A DNA stretch of 64,000 nucleotides from the NCBI GenBank assembly GCA_964016985.1, contig OZ024825.1:40175557-40239556 (forward strand), in the 5' to 3' direction. The notes below the pieces were generated by a model, which made no database searches, had not been told where the DNA came from, and saw nothing but the letters and a program-made list of their open reading frames with translations. The stretch is from Anodontia alba (lineage: Eukaryota; Mollusca; Bivalvia; Lucinida; Lucinidae). The translations under genes and the position numbers were made by a program. Below, piece by piece: positions 52,957-63,460 of the stretch (positions are counted from its first letter, which is position 1; every line of letters starts with the position of its first letter).

Positions 52957-53209
52957 AACTATGGATTGGAAAGAAGTTTACATGTAAAGTTGAAAAACTG
53001 AATGTCAAACAGCGTAGATCCTGATGAGACGGCTCATTATGAGCCGTCTCATCTGGATCTACGCTGTTTGTAAAAACCTATTATTATCGCCCATGGCGAT
53101 GAAAGAGTTAACTGCAGGACGGTCCTCAGACTAGATGACAGTTCCCCTTTCAATCTTTTTCAGATGGTAGGCACCTGACTATCAATGTTTGTAGTCGGGC
53201 ACATCAAGG
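52706..53209. other. Unassigned with T-run and palindrome
   Basis: T-run 52923-52952. Nearly perfect P-type palindrome CAAACAGCGTAGATCCTGAT with complement at 53007-53073. Confidence 0.5.
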
Positions 53210-53800
53210 ACCTAGGCCTCTATGTGGTTTTCTTGCATTCTGGCTTTATTGGGGTAATGTACTTTATTTGGTCACAATCTCTTTGAGTATATGTTTCGCA
53301 GTTGAGATACAGGATCCCTATGCGTACCGAATTGGTTTGTAATTAGGACCTGCGTCAGAATGAAGGGCGAGCTTTCGCACGAGTAGAACTAGTTAACCCT
53401 TGTCCTGCCAAACCCGGATATACCCTGCCTTTGCAAACAGTTCAGATACAGATCAGTTGGCTTCTGAAGAAGCCAAGTGATCTGGATCTGCACTGTTTGC
53501 CATTAAGTATGTTAATTTATAGCAATAATCCGGATCAAGTAATCTGATTGGCTGAAAATTAGAATTGGACGTGGCATCTTAATTTATTCAGCAAGTCAAG
53601 GGTTAAGTCCTCCAATAGTTTTCCTTCTGACCATTCAGGGCGGTTACTCTGCTGCATTTCGTCTGTTTGTGCGTCATTGGTTTCATATGTAGCTTTTGCC
53701 TTGTCATTATTTGTCCTTCATCTCTCTTTCTTTTGGTGCCTCGGGAAGGCTGTGCTTCGTGGTTGTGGTATTTCCTGGGTATGTTCACATTATTTTACAT
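53210..53800 (+). repeat. Dispersed repeat O copy 4, split by F7
   Basis: TTCTTGCATTCTGGC, GAGGGCGAG-like and GGTGCCTCGGGAAGGCTGTG segments; interrupted by F7 at a TTAA that repeat O itself supplies (GGTTTAAG in copy 1). Confidence 0.55.
53393..53606 (+). mobile_element. TTAA-flanked MITE, family F copy 7
   Basis: TTAACCCTTGTCCTGCCAAA to CAAGTCAAGGGTTAA, inserted in repeat O. Confidence 0.88.
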
Positions 53801-53993
53801 TTTGTAGAAGAAGGTCCCAAATTTGGGCCTCTTTAAATCAAAATACCGCGAGACATTTTTTTATTCTTTTGGCTCTTTGTTTTGCACTCTTCTGCCGACT
53901 GTTCAGTGGAAGGTGCGGGAAAGCGCTCAAAGAATGAACTAAGATTTCTTCTGATAAGCTGGAAGTGGAAAAAAAAAAAACAAAAAAAAAAAA

Positions 53994-54025
<32 letters not shown>

Positions 54026-54282
54026 AACAAAAAAAACAACAACAACAACAAACAAACAAACAAACAAACAAACAAAAAACAAACAAACAAAAAACCCGTA
54101 TATTCAACAATATTAAGGCAGTGTTAAAATTTACCAGGCTAAAGCTATGAAAATTAAATGGTATTGGTTTTTAATTAATTACTTTATTTCATTAGAATTA
54201 TCAATAGTTAACTGTATGTTTTTTCTGTATTTTGAAGGGACCTGCAAAAAATGACATAGCTTCATTTAAATAATAAATGAGC
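53801..54282. other. Unassigned with A-rich tract
   Basis: AAC/AAAC low complexity 53967-54095. No gene recognised. Confidence 0.45.
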
Positions 54283-54513
54283 CGCAACGTGGGAAAACGT
54301 GCCTTCTGACATGTGCGCCCAACGAAGACTCAAATCAGCCTGCGCAACCACGTAGTCCGATCAGAGTCTTCGTTGTCCGCATGAAACTTGGTATCCTTGG
54401 CTATCCAAAATGCGGCCAGTGAAAATTCTGATCAGACTGCGCGAATGCGCAGGCTGATCTGACTCTTCTCTGGGCGCACATGTCCGACGATAGTTTTCTT
54501 ACGTTGTGGCGAA
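54283..54513 (+). mobile_element. Family H copy 5
   Basis: GAGCCGCAACGTGGGAAAAC to GTTTTCTTACGTTGTGGC form the inverted edges, with two stems (CAACGAAGACTC...GAGTCTTCGTTG; GATCAGACTGCGCGAATGCGCAG). Confidence 0.8.
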
Positions 54514-54770
54514 TTTGATTTTCGGACTTCTGCCACGTAGATTTCAACTTCTACGTGCTTTTCCTCTTTCAGGCGACATAAATCGCACTGGGCCGTGGTG
54601 AAAAATGCTTAAATTTAATTTCCATCGGGAGTTCTTGGAACTGATTTTATTTCACACTGAAATAATTGAGCCATGTGTCTGCTTTTTTTAGGCGGAAAGG
54701 TCGATTGAAAATTACCATTGGTTTCAATAAAAAGTCTACACTTGTGTTCTTGATCCCTGTAACAATTTAT

Positions 54771-55049
54771 CATCACGAAAACATACCTATATAATTTTGA
54801 CCTCCTTAAACCCCACGATTATATTGTAAAACTTGAGTTTACAGGGGTAAACATTATTTTATGTATTTTTGCTCGAAAACATAGATTGTGGATACTCGTT
54901 AGAACCGCCTCGATGAGGCGGTTCTAACGAGTACCCACAATCTATGTTTTGAGCAGAAATTCGAAAAATATCAGAATTTTAAATCTGAAAATTTTCATTT
55001 TTTGGTGGTGAAATTTTCAGTATATTTGAATAGGCATGTTTTCGTAATG
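54771..55049 (+). mobile_element. Hairpin MITE, family A copy 9
   Basis: CATCACGAAAACATACCTAT to GTTTTCGTAATG; hairpin CTCGTTAGAACCGCCTCGA with complement. Confidence 0.9.
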
Positions 55050-55201
55050 TGATAAATGTACAGCGAAACAGTAAAACTGATCAGCAAGATCCACAATCAC
55101 CAATATCATCTGAACAGAAAGCAAATAGTGCAAAATAGTTACTTAACCACAGAAGCTACATAGGTTAAACCAATATTTTAACCGTGAATTCTATTTAGTG
55201 T

Positions 55202-55447
55202 GTTTGTTTGTTTGTGTTGAGGTTTTACGGCCCAGTCAACCCAATGGGGTCATGTCGAGCGCATCAGTTTACCTAACCACACGTTTACTGGGCAGGCTTA
55301 GTCCTCTAAGCTGTTAACCAGTATTGTGCACATTCTTTCGCCAGAAACTGACAACTGCCCTTCTTGAATCAGCGGAAGGGAGAGAATGACCGTAGAAAAT
55401 ATTTCATGATCAATCTCCACGAAAGAATGTTACCGACCTCGGCGGCT
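55202..55447 (-). mobile_element. SINE, family L copy 3
   Basis: The minus strand runs from a CCGAGGTCGGTAACATTC head through GTTTCTGGCGAAAGAATGTG to CCGTAAAACCTCAACACAAA and an ACAAACAAAC tail. Confidence 0.75.
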
Positions 55448-55585
55448 ATTTAGTGTGTACATTTGGGGAAAAAAAACAACAACAAACAACAAACATCAGA
55501 AAAGACAAAATGCTTTAAAGAAGATATGAGAAAAAACGTTTTCTTCATTACAAAGAAAACGCCATTAATAAAAAAGTATTTGAAA

Positions 55586-55628
<43 letters not shown>

Positions 55629-55989
55629 AAAACAACATCTTTCCAGGTGATGCCAACTGAGGATGCCAAGAGCACTTTATAACAGGAACATTAATGCTAT
55701 GACCTAACTGCTATGTGTTTCTCACAAAATGCACGTATAAGCCATTAAATTATTAATTCTCTTTGGGGAAGATTGATATGTAATTGACATTGATAACGTC
55801 ACAAGTACTAAGAGGATTTCAATAACATCATTGATGCAAAGTGATTTTTTTTTAATTTGAATTCATCAATTATTTTGGATTTATTCCTTGCCATGATAAA
55901 AATTCGTTTTCTGGCAATATGCAGACAATGACAGGGAAGGTCCAAATAAGCATTCTGAACATGACGATCTCTGTCCACCCACAGAGTAA
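55448..55989. other. Unassigned with (AAAT)n
   Basis: AAAT repeats 55582-55629. Otherwise unrecognised. Confidence 0.5.
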
Positions 55990-56230
55990 TTAGAGCCGCA
56001 ACGTCAGAAAACGTGTCTTCGGACACGTGATCCCAGCAAAGGTTCATATCAGCCTGCGCATTCGTACAGTCTAATCAGAATCTTCACTGGTCGAGTTGGG
56101 GATAACTATGGATGCAAAGTTTCTTCATGCGGACACCGAAGACTCTGATAAGAATGCGTAAGTGAGCTTTCTGATCTGAATATTCGCTGGGCGCATATGT
56201 CCGAAGGCACGTGTTCTGACATTGCGGCTA
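55990..56230 (+). mobile_element. Family H copy 6
   Basis: AGCCGCAACGTCAGAAAACG to GGCACGTGTTCTGACATTGC edges; stems more eroded than copy 5. Confidence 0.7.
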
Positions 56231-56345
56231 ATTAATAGATACCTGTCGGATATACCGCCGTACAACAAAGGTTTCGATCGAAATGTGCAGCGTTGATCTG
56301 GATCTTTGATGCTGGCAAGTGTCTCTAAGAGACAGTTTTTCATCG

Positions 56346-56540
56346 CCCAGCTAGCATTCTTTATAAATCTATAACGGGCCGTTATCGGCCCGTCAGGGTA
56401 GCTGACGGGCCGATAACGTCCCGCTATAGATTTATTAGGAGCATTCTTTATAAATGTATAGCGGGCCGTTATCGGCCCGTCAGGGTAGCTGATGGGCCGA
56501 TAATGGCCCGCTATAGATTTATAAAGAATGCAAGCTGGGA
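56346..56540. mobile_element. Family I, two palindromes in tandem
   Basis: Two head-to-tail hairpins of about 90 bases, each CGGGCCGTTATCGGCCCGTC, loop AGGGTAGCT and complement. Bounded by CCCAGCTAGCATTC and GAATGCAAGCTGGG. Confidence 0.82.
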
Positions 56541-57299
56541 CGGTGCCCCAAAGTTATAGAATATCTAGACGTGAATAACATTGCTACAGACAATTAGTTA
56601 GATCTACATAAGTTCTGTGATTTAGAGATTGACTAATCCAGTAAACAACACGTCTAATATGACCTTCAATTAGAGAGTAGATGTTATCCTCACTGATGTG
56701 ATTTGATGTTATATGGAATAAATTTTATCAATAATATTTAATTTTATAAATGATCGAATAAATATCAAAGCACCAAATATTCTCATATTTTTTGGTTTTA
56801 AACAAGCATACATAAATTTTATTCGCATAGGCCGCCATTTTGGTTGTGCCAAAAGACACTCGAATACTCGCTATAGTCCGCCGAAAACTCACTGTTGACG
56901 GAGATTTACGATAACCGCGAACGTTTCGGTTAACTGAGCGCAGCCCTGATTTGAACGAATGCATTGTCCTACCTGCTGATGTGTCAAAAACTGAGTGGCA
57001 ACCAGTGTAGACCCTAATTAGACGCGGGATAAACAGTTTGCTGTGGCCTATCTGTCCGGACACTTAGGATAAATACAGTAATGACAATTAATTAGTCAAC
57101 TAATAGATTAAAGCTCAAAGATACATTTAACAGATTAAAGCTTAAAGATCTGGAGCATTTTAATATTTACCTATTCCCACTGATTAAACAATTAACATAT
57201 AGCATGCTGGGTAAACATTTCAGCAATATCTTCCTTATTGGGCATTTCGTATGTAGGAAAGCGCAAATTAAGAGACGTAATCCAATTTTCTCGCCAGAC
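56541..57299. other. Unassigned, with a YY1-like start context
   Basis: On the minus strand ACCAAAATGGCGGCC (56846-56832) resembles the start context at 50369, but no donor or conserved frame follows clearly. Confidence 0.35.
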
Positions 57300-58653
57300 T
57301 ACGAGGGTCCTGCAAAAAGTTTTGTCACTGGGTTCGGATTACTTCAGTGCTACGTTTTATCAAACATATTTTTATTACAAACCTTCAAAGTATTCCATCT
57401 TTACTGAAACACATTTTTGTAACCTTTTTACCCAGTCGCGAAAAGCAGAGAAATAGTCTTCTTTTGGTACCTGTTGGAGACACTGATAAATAGTGCTGCC
57501 AAGAGAACTTCTAGACGTATACTTATTTCCAGAAAGCATTTTCTTAAGCCTTGGAAATAAAAAGAAGTCACAGGGACTAAGGTAAGGTGAATAAGGTGGA
57601 TGGTTTAAAACTTTCACCTTTTCAGAAGCCAAAAAAGACTTAACAACCTCACACTTATGAGAGGAGGCGTTGTCATGTAAAAGGTGGACTCCTGGCCATC
57701 CTTTGCTTGGTCGTTTCTTATTGTAAAACTCTTTCACTTTCTTCAGAACAGAATTCTTGTAGAATCGGCCAGTGACTGTATGACCAGATGGACAAGGCAC
57801 TTGAACGACTGGCCCACTTGAATTAAATAAAACTGCGTGCAACATATTTTTCGAACTTATGATTCTCTTGGCAATACATGGGCGTTTTTTATCTTTTCGC
57901 TTCCATTGCTTATTATCAGCACTTCTTTGTGGTCAAACATGTGCACCCAGGTTCCTTATCACCTGTTACGAGTAGCAAGTTAGAAATAACTCGACTATAA
58001 TAGCCTTTGTATGTTTTCAAAAGTTCCCGGGCACATTTAAGGCGTTGTGTCTTTTGCTGCTCAGTGAGCAAATGAGGTACCCACCTAGCGCAAACCTTTC
58101 TCAGGTACAAACGCCTTTTCATAATTGTTTGCACACTGCCTTCTGATATGCCAGTACAACCAGCTATATCTTTGACAGACAATCGCGCATCCTGTTCGAC
58201 CACAATCTTTACAGCAGCAATGTTAGCCCTGGTAACAGTTTTAGGCCTCCCAGCACGGGTATCATCTTCAACAGAAAATTTCCCAGCTTTAAAAGCTTTA
58301 ACCCACTTAAAAACTGTGCACATTGAAATGGTCTGAGGTCCATATATACCACACAATTCATTAAATATCTGCTTTGAATCTATATTAAGCCTAATGCGGC
58401 ATTTAATATAGCTACGAATTTCAGACTTCTGGTCCATGTTCCAATGTAACAAGTAAATTGGTCAGTGTATATTACTGCATCTATTTCAATTTGAAATAAC
58501 TCGGTCAGTTGGAAAGCAATTTGCACGAAATAAACGGGTATCGTTAGCTATCTATTCAACACACCATTCAAGTGCAGTGAATCATTTTAAAGTATACCGG
58601 GGATAAAACTAAGGAAGCCTATTAGTGACAGAACTGTTTGCACGACCCTCGTA
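57300..58653 (-). mobile_element. Mariner transposon 2 (broken copy)
   Basis: Inverted repeats of 30 bases with three mismatches: TACGAGGGTCCTGCAAAAAG on the left, complement TACGAGGGTCGTGCAAACAG on the right, TA at both edges. 1354 bases. It shares only the TACGAGGG tip with mariner 1. Confidence 0.93.
57375..58452 (-). pseudogene. Mariner-family (D,D34D) transposase, frameshifted
   Basis: The likely start is MDQKSEIRSYIK at 58437. An N-terminal HTH pair, GRPKT (the minor-groove GRP motif) and CARWVPHLLT are seen to about 57960. The first catalytic Asp remains in VTGD (57960-57958), but an insertion directly after it destroys the ETW context and frame. Further stops follow before 57845. The C-terminal block has HDNASSH (Asp 57674-57672), SPYLSPCDFFLFP (Asp 57569-57567, 34 residues later) and a normal end DWVKRLQKCVSV...YFEGL. 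SPD is mutated to SPY. Its protein differs strongly from that of mariner 1, so it belongs to a separate subfamily. Confidence 0.93.
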
Positions 58654-58837
58654 CTAATCGCCCAAGGTGAGCTTGCTTGGTTGGTCGTTAAGCGGACATA
58701 GGTAACCGCGATTACGGCCTATCTGCTAAGCATATAAGTGTGCCCGCGGGGTAAATAATATCATAATTCGTGTTAAAATTTGGTTAGATTAAGATGAAAG
58801 CGTAATAAATTTAATAAGGCAGTGACCTATGCAATCT

Positions 58838-59060
58838 ATAACTGAGCCAGCTCACAACAAAACCTATAATAAGACATGTGCGACCTGCGAAGACTCAGTC
58901 TGGAGTCTTCGCTGATCGCATGTGCCTGCTACAGCCTCCAGGCTATTCAAAGTGATAAACGAGAACCCTTGCCGTACTGGATGGATGCACAGGCTGATAT
59001 GAGTCGTCTTTGATGGTCACACAGGTCTTATTGTAGGTTTTGTTTTGCTCTGGCTCATAT
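58838..59060 (+). mobile_element. Family H copy 7
   Basis: CAACAAAACCTATAATAAGA and TCTTATTGTAGGTTTTG edges, GCGAAGACTCAG stem. The 5' hairpin is shortened. Confidence 0.6.
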
Positions 59061-59111
59061 ATAATGATGAACAAAATATAATTAAAGTATTTCATTATCT
59101 ACCATTGTAGT

Positions 59112-59459
59112 TACCGTATTCGACCTAATAACCGCACATACTCCTATAAGCGCACAGTCAAGCAATTTCCGAGACTTTGGATTACAGCCCGTCTACTTTT
59201 AACCACTTCTTTATAAAATCATATGTTGTGGATACTCATTTGAATTGCCTCGACTTGTCGAGGCAATTCAAATGAGTACCCACAACATGATTTTATAAAG
59301 AAAATCAAAAGCATATCGCATAAGCATCATTAAATAAGTAGTTCTCTGCTGATCTTTCTTCAACGTGTACCTTTATTAGGTATATTTCACTACACGGTTT
59401 TTTCCCAATAACTTTGAAAAAGCTAAGGGCACAGTGCGGTAATTAGGTCGAATACGGTA
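59112..59459 (+). mobile_element. Foldback MITE, family J copy 3
   Basis: TACCGTATTCGACCTAATAA to AATTAGGTCGAATACGGTA. The central hairpin (about 59221-59290) has arms GTACTCATTTGAATTGCCTC. Confidence 0.88.
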
Positions 59460-59564
59460 TGTTTTCTTATGATGATTATTTTGTTTTTCCTCGTGTTGTT
59501 ACATGTTATATTGTAGCCTGGGTATAATAAAGATGTGGATCTTGGCCGTATTGACATTTTTGCA

Positions 59565-59593
59565 TTAATAAAGTATCATATTTATGGGAAAAA

Positions 59594-59631
<38 letters not shown>

Positions 59632-59690
59632 AAAAAGAAAATCACCGATTTGTCGTCTACTGAATTTGCCCATAGAGTGATAAAGGTTAA
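59565..59690 (+). mobile_element. Family G fragment (right half)
   Basis: A-run 59600-59630 then GTCGTCTACTGAATTTGCCC and AAGGTTAA edge. Confidence 0.55.
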
Positions 59691-59842
59691 TAATTCTCAA
59701 TTATTAATCAAGGCATACTATCATGAAAACAGATTTTGCCGAGTACACACGGGTCAGTTCAGAGCCACAGAACTCGGCGTCTTGTCAGTGTCTACACTGT
59801 TTGCCATAACATCAAGAATGTACAGTGTCAGAAGCAATTAAG

Positions 59843-60010
59843 GGTAACTGATACACTTTCATGAAATCATGATTTATCTCCCTTCTGAAAAGGTATCTAC
59901 TCCAAAAGGAAAGAATTTGCTCCCCTTTGGGAGCAAATTCTTACCTTTTAGAGTAGACCCCTTTTCAGAAGGGGATTGGTGTACAGGAAAAGAAAAAACG
60001 AGGGGTCAGA
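59843..60010 (+). mobile_element. Family K copy 10, intact hairpin
   Basis: GGGTAACTGATACACTTTC start; nearly perfect stem CTACTCCAAAAGGAAAGAAT...TTTAGAGTAG around GCTCCCCTTTGGGAGC (59890-59968). Confidence 0.75.
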
Positions 60011-60351
60011 CACGTTTTCTCCCCGTTTGCATTACTGAAGAGAGGCTGACAAACATAGTTAGGCACCCAAATCTCGTGGAATCTCGTAGCAAACGTCTTT
60101 TTATCTCGTTCGCCATCTGCAATTTAGCATCACGGTAAGCAGACCAATAAATAATAGATAAGCCAAAATAAGAAAAAAAAATATTGACAAACCTGTTTAA
60201 AGTTGTTTTTGAATAAATATAAGCTCTGCTGTATTTAAACAAAAACTATAACAAATAACTTGTGATGCTAATAAAAAATAAATATAAAAATACAGAACAT
60301 ATCATGTACCGGTCTTATTGAAGGCAATGGGTCCTTCTCCCTTGTACGAGT
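60011..60351. other. Unassigned
   Basis: AT-rich; nothing recognised. Confidence 0.4.
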
Positions 60352-60585
60352 AAGGGGAATGAATACATTTTAAATGGAGACAACCCTGACAAAATTGTTT
60401 TGCCTCCCTTCTGAAAAGGAGTCCACTCTAAAAGAAAAAGTTTTGCTGTCAAGGGGAGCGAATTCTTTCTTTTTATAGTGGAGCCCTTTCCAGAAGGGGC
60501 TTCGTGTACAGAAAAAAAGGAAATCACAAAAGTTACCTTCCTTATTAAAATGGCTGAAAATCTATCAGGTGTATCGAGCCTTGGG
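60352..60585 (+). mobile_element. Family K copy 11
   Basis: AAGGGGAATGAATACATTTT to CTATCAGGTGTATCGAG; TTTTGCCTCCCTTCTGAAAA and inner stem present. Confidence 0.7.
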
Positions 60586-60595
60586 TAAATATTGT

Positions 60596-60872
60596 CATTA
60601 CGAAAACACGCCTATTCAAATATATTGAAAAAATCACCATCAAAAACTGAAAGTTTTTCAGATAAAAATTCTGATATTTTTCATATTTCTACTCAAAACA
60701 TAGATAGTGGGTATCGTTAGAACCGCCTCATCGAGGCGGTTCTAACGAGTACCCACAATCTATGTTTTTGAGCAGAATAAGAAAAATAATGTATACCCCT
60801 CTAAACCAAAGTTTTATTATATAAAAGTGGGGTTTAAGGGGGTCAACATTATATAGGTCTGTTTTCGTGATG
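60596..60872 (-). mobile_element. Hairpin MITE, family A copy 10
   Basis: CATTACGAAAACACGCCTAT to GTTTTCGTGATG; hairpin GAACCGCCTCATCGAGGCGG at the loop. Confidence 0.88.
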
Positions 60873-60955
60873 GTATTGTAATAGACTGAGGAAATACACT
60901 TAAAGCGGTGATTGGTCAATAGATTCAGCACTGGTTCACCATAGTGTTGTTTTGC

Positions 60956-61155
60956 TTAACGCTTAAAATGTAAACATTTCAACAAACATTTTGATTTTTT
61001 TCTTCATTTATTCCCAGAAAACAATTTTGGCATTCCATGCAAATTGTCTCCTAAGAAGACAATTTGCATGAAACGAATGCCAAAGTCTATATTTCGGAAA
61101 AGATAACACCACTTTGTCGTCTGCTGAATTAGCCCAGCGAATGGTAAAGGTTTTA
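60956..61155 (+). mobile_element. Family G copy 7
   Basis: TTAACGCTTAAAATGTAAAC start; hairpin TTCCATGCAAATTGTCTCC with complement (61031-61070); right TTAA mutated. Confidence 0.75.
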
Positions 61156-61392
61156 CTTGAAGGAATTCTGACATCGATTTTTCACAACTTTTTATATTCA
61201 ATATTTGTTTCTATATATAATTAGCTTTGCTTCTGTTCTTGTGCTATCGTTTTTTTTTTTTTCTTCATAATCTATTTTTATGTTTCGCCCACGTATACCA
61301 ATGACCAATGAACTGCATATTTCTCTCTCTGTCCTGCCGCGTGCGCTGTAAATTGTGATAATTTAGCGACCCGCTCTATCAAAACGAAGTAT

Positions 61393-61672
61393 ATTAACGT
61401 TCAGTTTGCTGGGCTAAAAGTTTGACAGACATTTTTAAAACTATTTTTCTTACTTTTTTTTTCTAGCAAATAGACTTTGACATTTCATGCAAATTGTCTA
61501 GGAGACAATTTACATGAAATGCCAAAGTATATTTTCTGCAAAAAAAAAAAAAAAAAAAAAAAAAAAACGGAGGCAATTTGCATGAAATGTCGAAGCCTAT
61601 TTTCTGCAAAAAGTAAGAAAAATAACATCTATTTGTCATCTGCTGAATTTGCCCAGAGAGTGGTAAAGGTTC
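61393..61672 (+). mobile_element. Family G copy 8 with extra stem
   Basis: TTAACGTTCAGTTTGCTGGG start; TTTCATGCAAATTGTCT hairpin at 61480-61525, A-run 61540-61567, then another right half-stem (61569-61605). Confidence 0.72.
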
Positions 61673-61858
61673 AGTTCTGTATTTGTCATGCATAATCGGA
61701 CAGAGGAGTCTGAGCAAACAGTCACGTGATATACTTAGAGTACTTTGAGCATTTTCATCAGGGTCCACTTAGTTGGGCATTCCGTCAGTACTTTTACACA
61801 CATTATCAGGCGGGTTCATATTTTTTCGAAGTATGGTAAGCAGTTGAGGCGTCCAGGG

Positions 61859-62098
61859 CCCAATTGTTCAAAGCTAACGATGTCGTTAGTTAACGATTCG
61901 TTAAAATTTATATCGAGTGATATGCAATGGTGCTGAAATTTTTTGCTGAAAAAATGTGTGTAGCTTTTGCAGTGCAAAAGCTACTCACATTTTTTCAGCA
62001 AAAAATATCAGAATATTGTGTATTGAATCCATTAGAACAGTTAACGAAATGACCCTTAACGAGCTCGTTAAGCTAACGACACTTTGAACAACTGGGCC
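61859..62098 (+). mobile_element. Harbinger-like MITE, family D copy 6
   Basis: CAG duplications; GGCCCAATTGTTCAAAGCTA ends; stem GTGTGTAGCTTTTGCA with complement. Confidence 0.85.
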
Positions 62099-62099
62099 C

Positions 62100-62451
62100 A
62101 GATATTTAAGACGAACAAACGGATGATGTACCTGTTAACAGAATTAGGTAGAAATCAAGAGACTCTCTATAAATTGATTACTGCCAACAATTTTTCTTTA
62201 AATTTGCAGACGAAAAATACTGTCGTCTGAGAGTAGGCGCCGCAGGAATTAAAAGTCTTAACTGTATAACTGCAATGTTTACCCTGCTTCAGACGACACT
62301 GCGACAATAAGTGGGAAACAGAGAACATTTTTTTTTTTTTTTTATTTTTTTTTTTTTTTATAATTTTCCCAAAAGAAGAAAAACAAACGCTATCTGGAGT
62401 CGATTTGAATCGTCTTCTAAACTAAGAAATGGCATTTCATTCACTTCTTCC
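62100..62451. other. Unassigned
   Basis: T-run 62331-62359. No gene recognised. Confidence 0.4.
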
Positions 62452-62815
62452 TTAAGCCTAAAAGAACCGAGCAAATTTGTAGCAGGCGGGGTTCTAAAAT
62501 TGATTTTATTTTCATAGTGGTTATTTTTCAGAGAAAATAAGACTTGACATTTCGTTTGAATCCACATCAAATGTCAAACCTTATTTTCTGTCAAATAATG
62601 GCCAACATGCTATGTTTTCATCTACTCTTCACATGTTATTACGCTGCTCGTAATTTTAAGGAGATGATTTACATAAGCTCTAAGCTTTTTATCAAATCCT
62701 GTACCATATTATATTATGCTATGTATATGTGAAAAATGTTGAATAAAATATTGTTTAAACCAAACCTTATTTTCTCTGTTAAAAACTGGAATTGTCGTCT
62801 GCTGTAGTTGTGACT
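62452..62815 (+). mobile_element. Family G copy 9, interrupted
   Basis: TTAAGCCTAAAAGAACC start, ACATTTCGTTTGAATCCAC stem near 62545-62580. About 160 foreign bases (to about 62762, ending TTGAATAAAATATTGTTTAA) precede the continuing right half with TTGTCGTCTGCTGTAGT. Confidence 0.6.
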
Positions 62816-63115
62816 AAATGGCTTTATTTCCAGATATTGCCTATTCGAATTTTCCAGCTTTGCTGTTCTCTAGAGAGTACCTCTTCTTTCTTCTCTCCTT
62901 TTTTTCTTCAGTAATCGCCAGTGTTGCCGGCAAACTTTTCTTCTGTCTTGTATTTAATGAGAAGTTATAAGATTTCTATTGCGGTGGTTTCGTTTAAATA
63001 CAGTCCCTTGGGATATGTTGTGCCAAATTCGATATTTTCCTCTTCGTCAAATTAACACATATTTCTCATAGGAGCTTTTGCGTGCTAGGAAAACTGATGT
63101 CTCCTTTTTCTTCAA

Positions 63116-63460
63116 GGAAGTGAGTGTTGTACACAAGAAACCATTTTTATTCCTTCAGAACAACCAAGAATAAGAGCAACTTGGATAGTTGAGTATCGCT
63201 TTCGGCTATTCTCTATATAATCTGGGTAATTACAGAAGACAAGTAGTCAGTTCTGTCATCAGGAAATTTAACACCAGCTATTTTCAGTACCTTATGGGAC
63301 AGCTCATACGTTCTGTGTCCAGATACAGTGGCGTAGCCGAAACGGAATTATTTTTACGTACAGCTAAGGAAAATCTTGAAAACTATGCCTAGAATCGCTT
63401 CCAAAATAGGACCTACTCTTAAAGGAAAGAATTTGCTCCCAGTGTACAACACTCACTTCC
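63116..63460. mobile_element. Foldback with exact 19-base ends
   Basis: GGAAGTGAGTGTTGTACAC (63116-63134) and its exact complement (63442-63460). The inside holds AGTGGCGTAGCC and the K core AAAGGAAAGAATTTGCTCCC. Confidence 0.7.

Noticed and set aside
56728..57063. 111-codon minus-strand frame with an AAAATGGCGGC start context
   Set aside because: Residues have no domain and no donor follows the ATG convincingly; noted only as unassigned.
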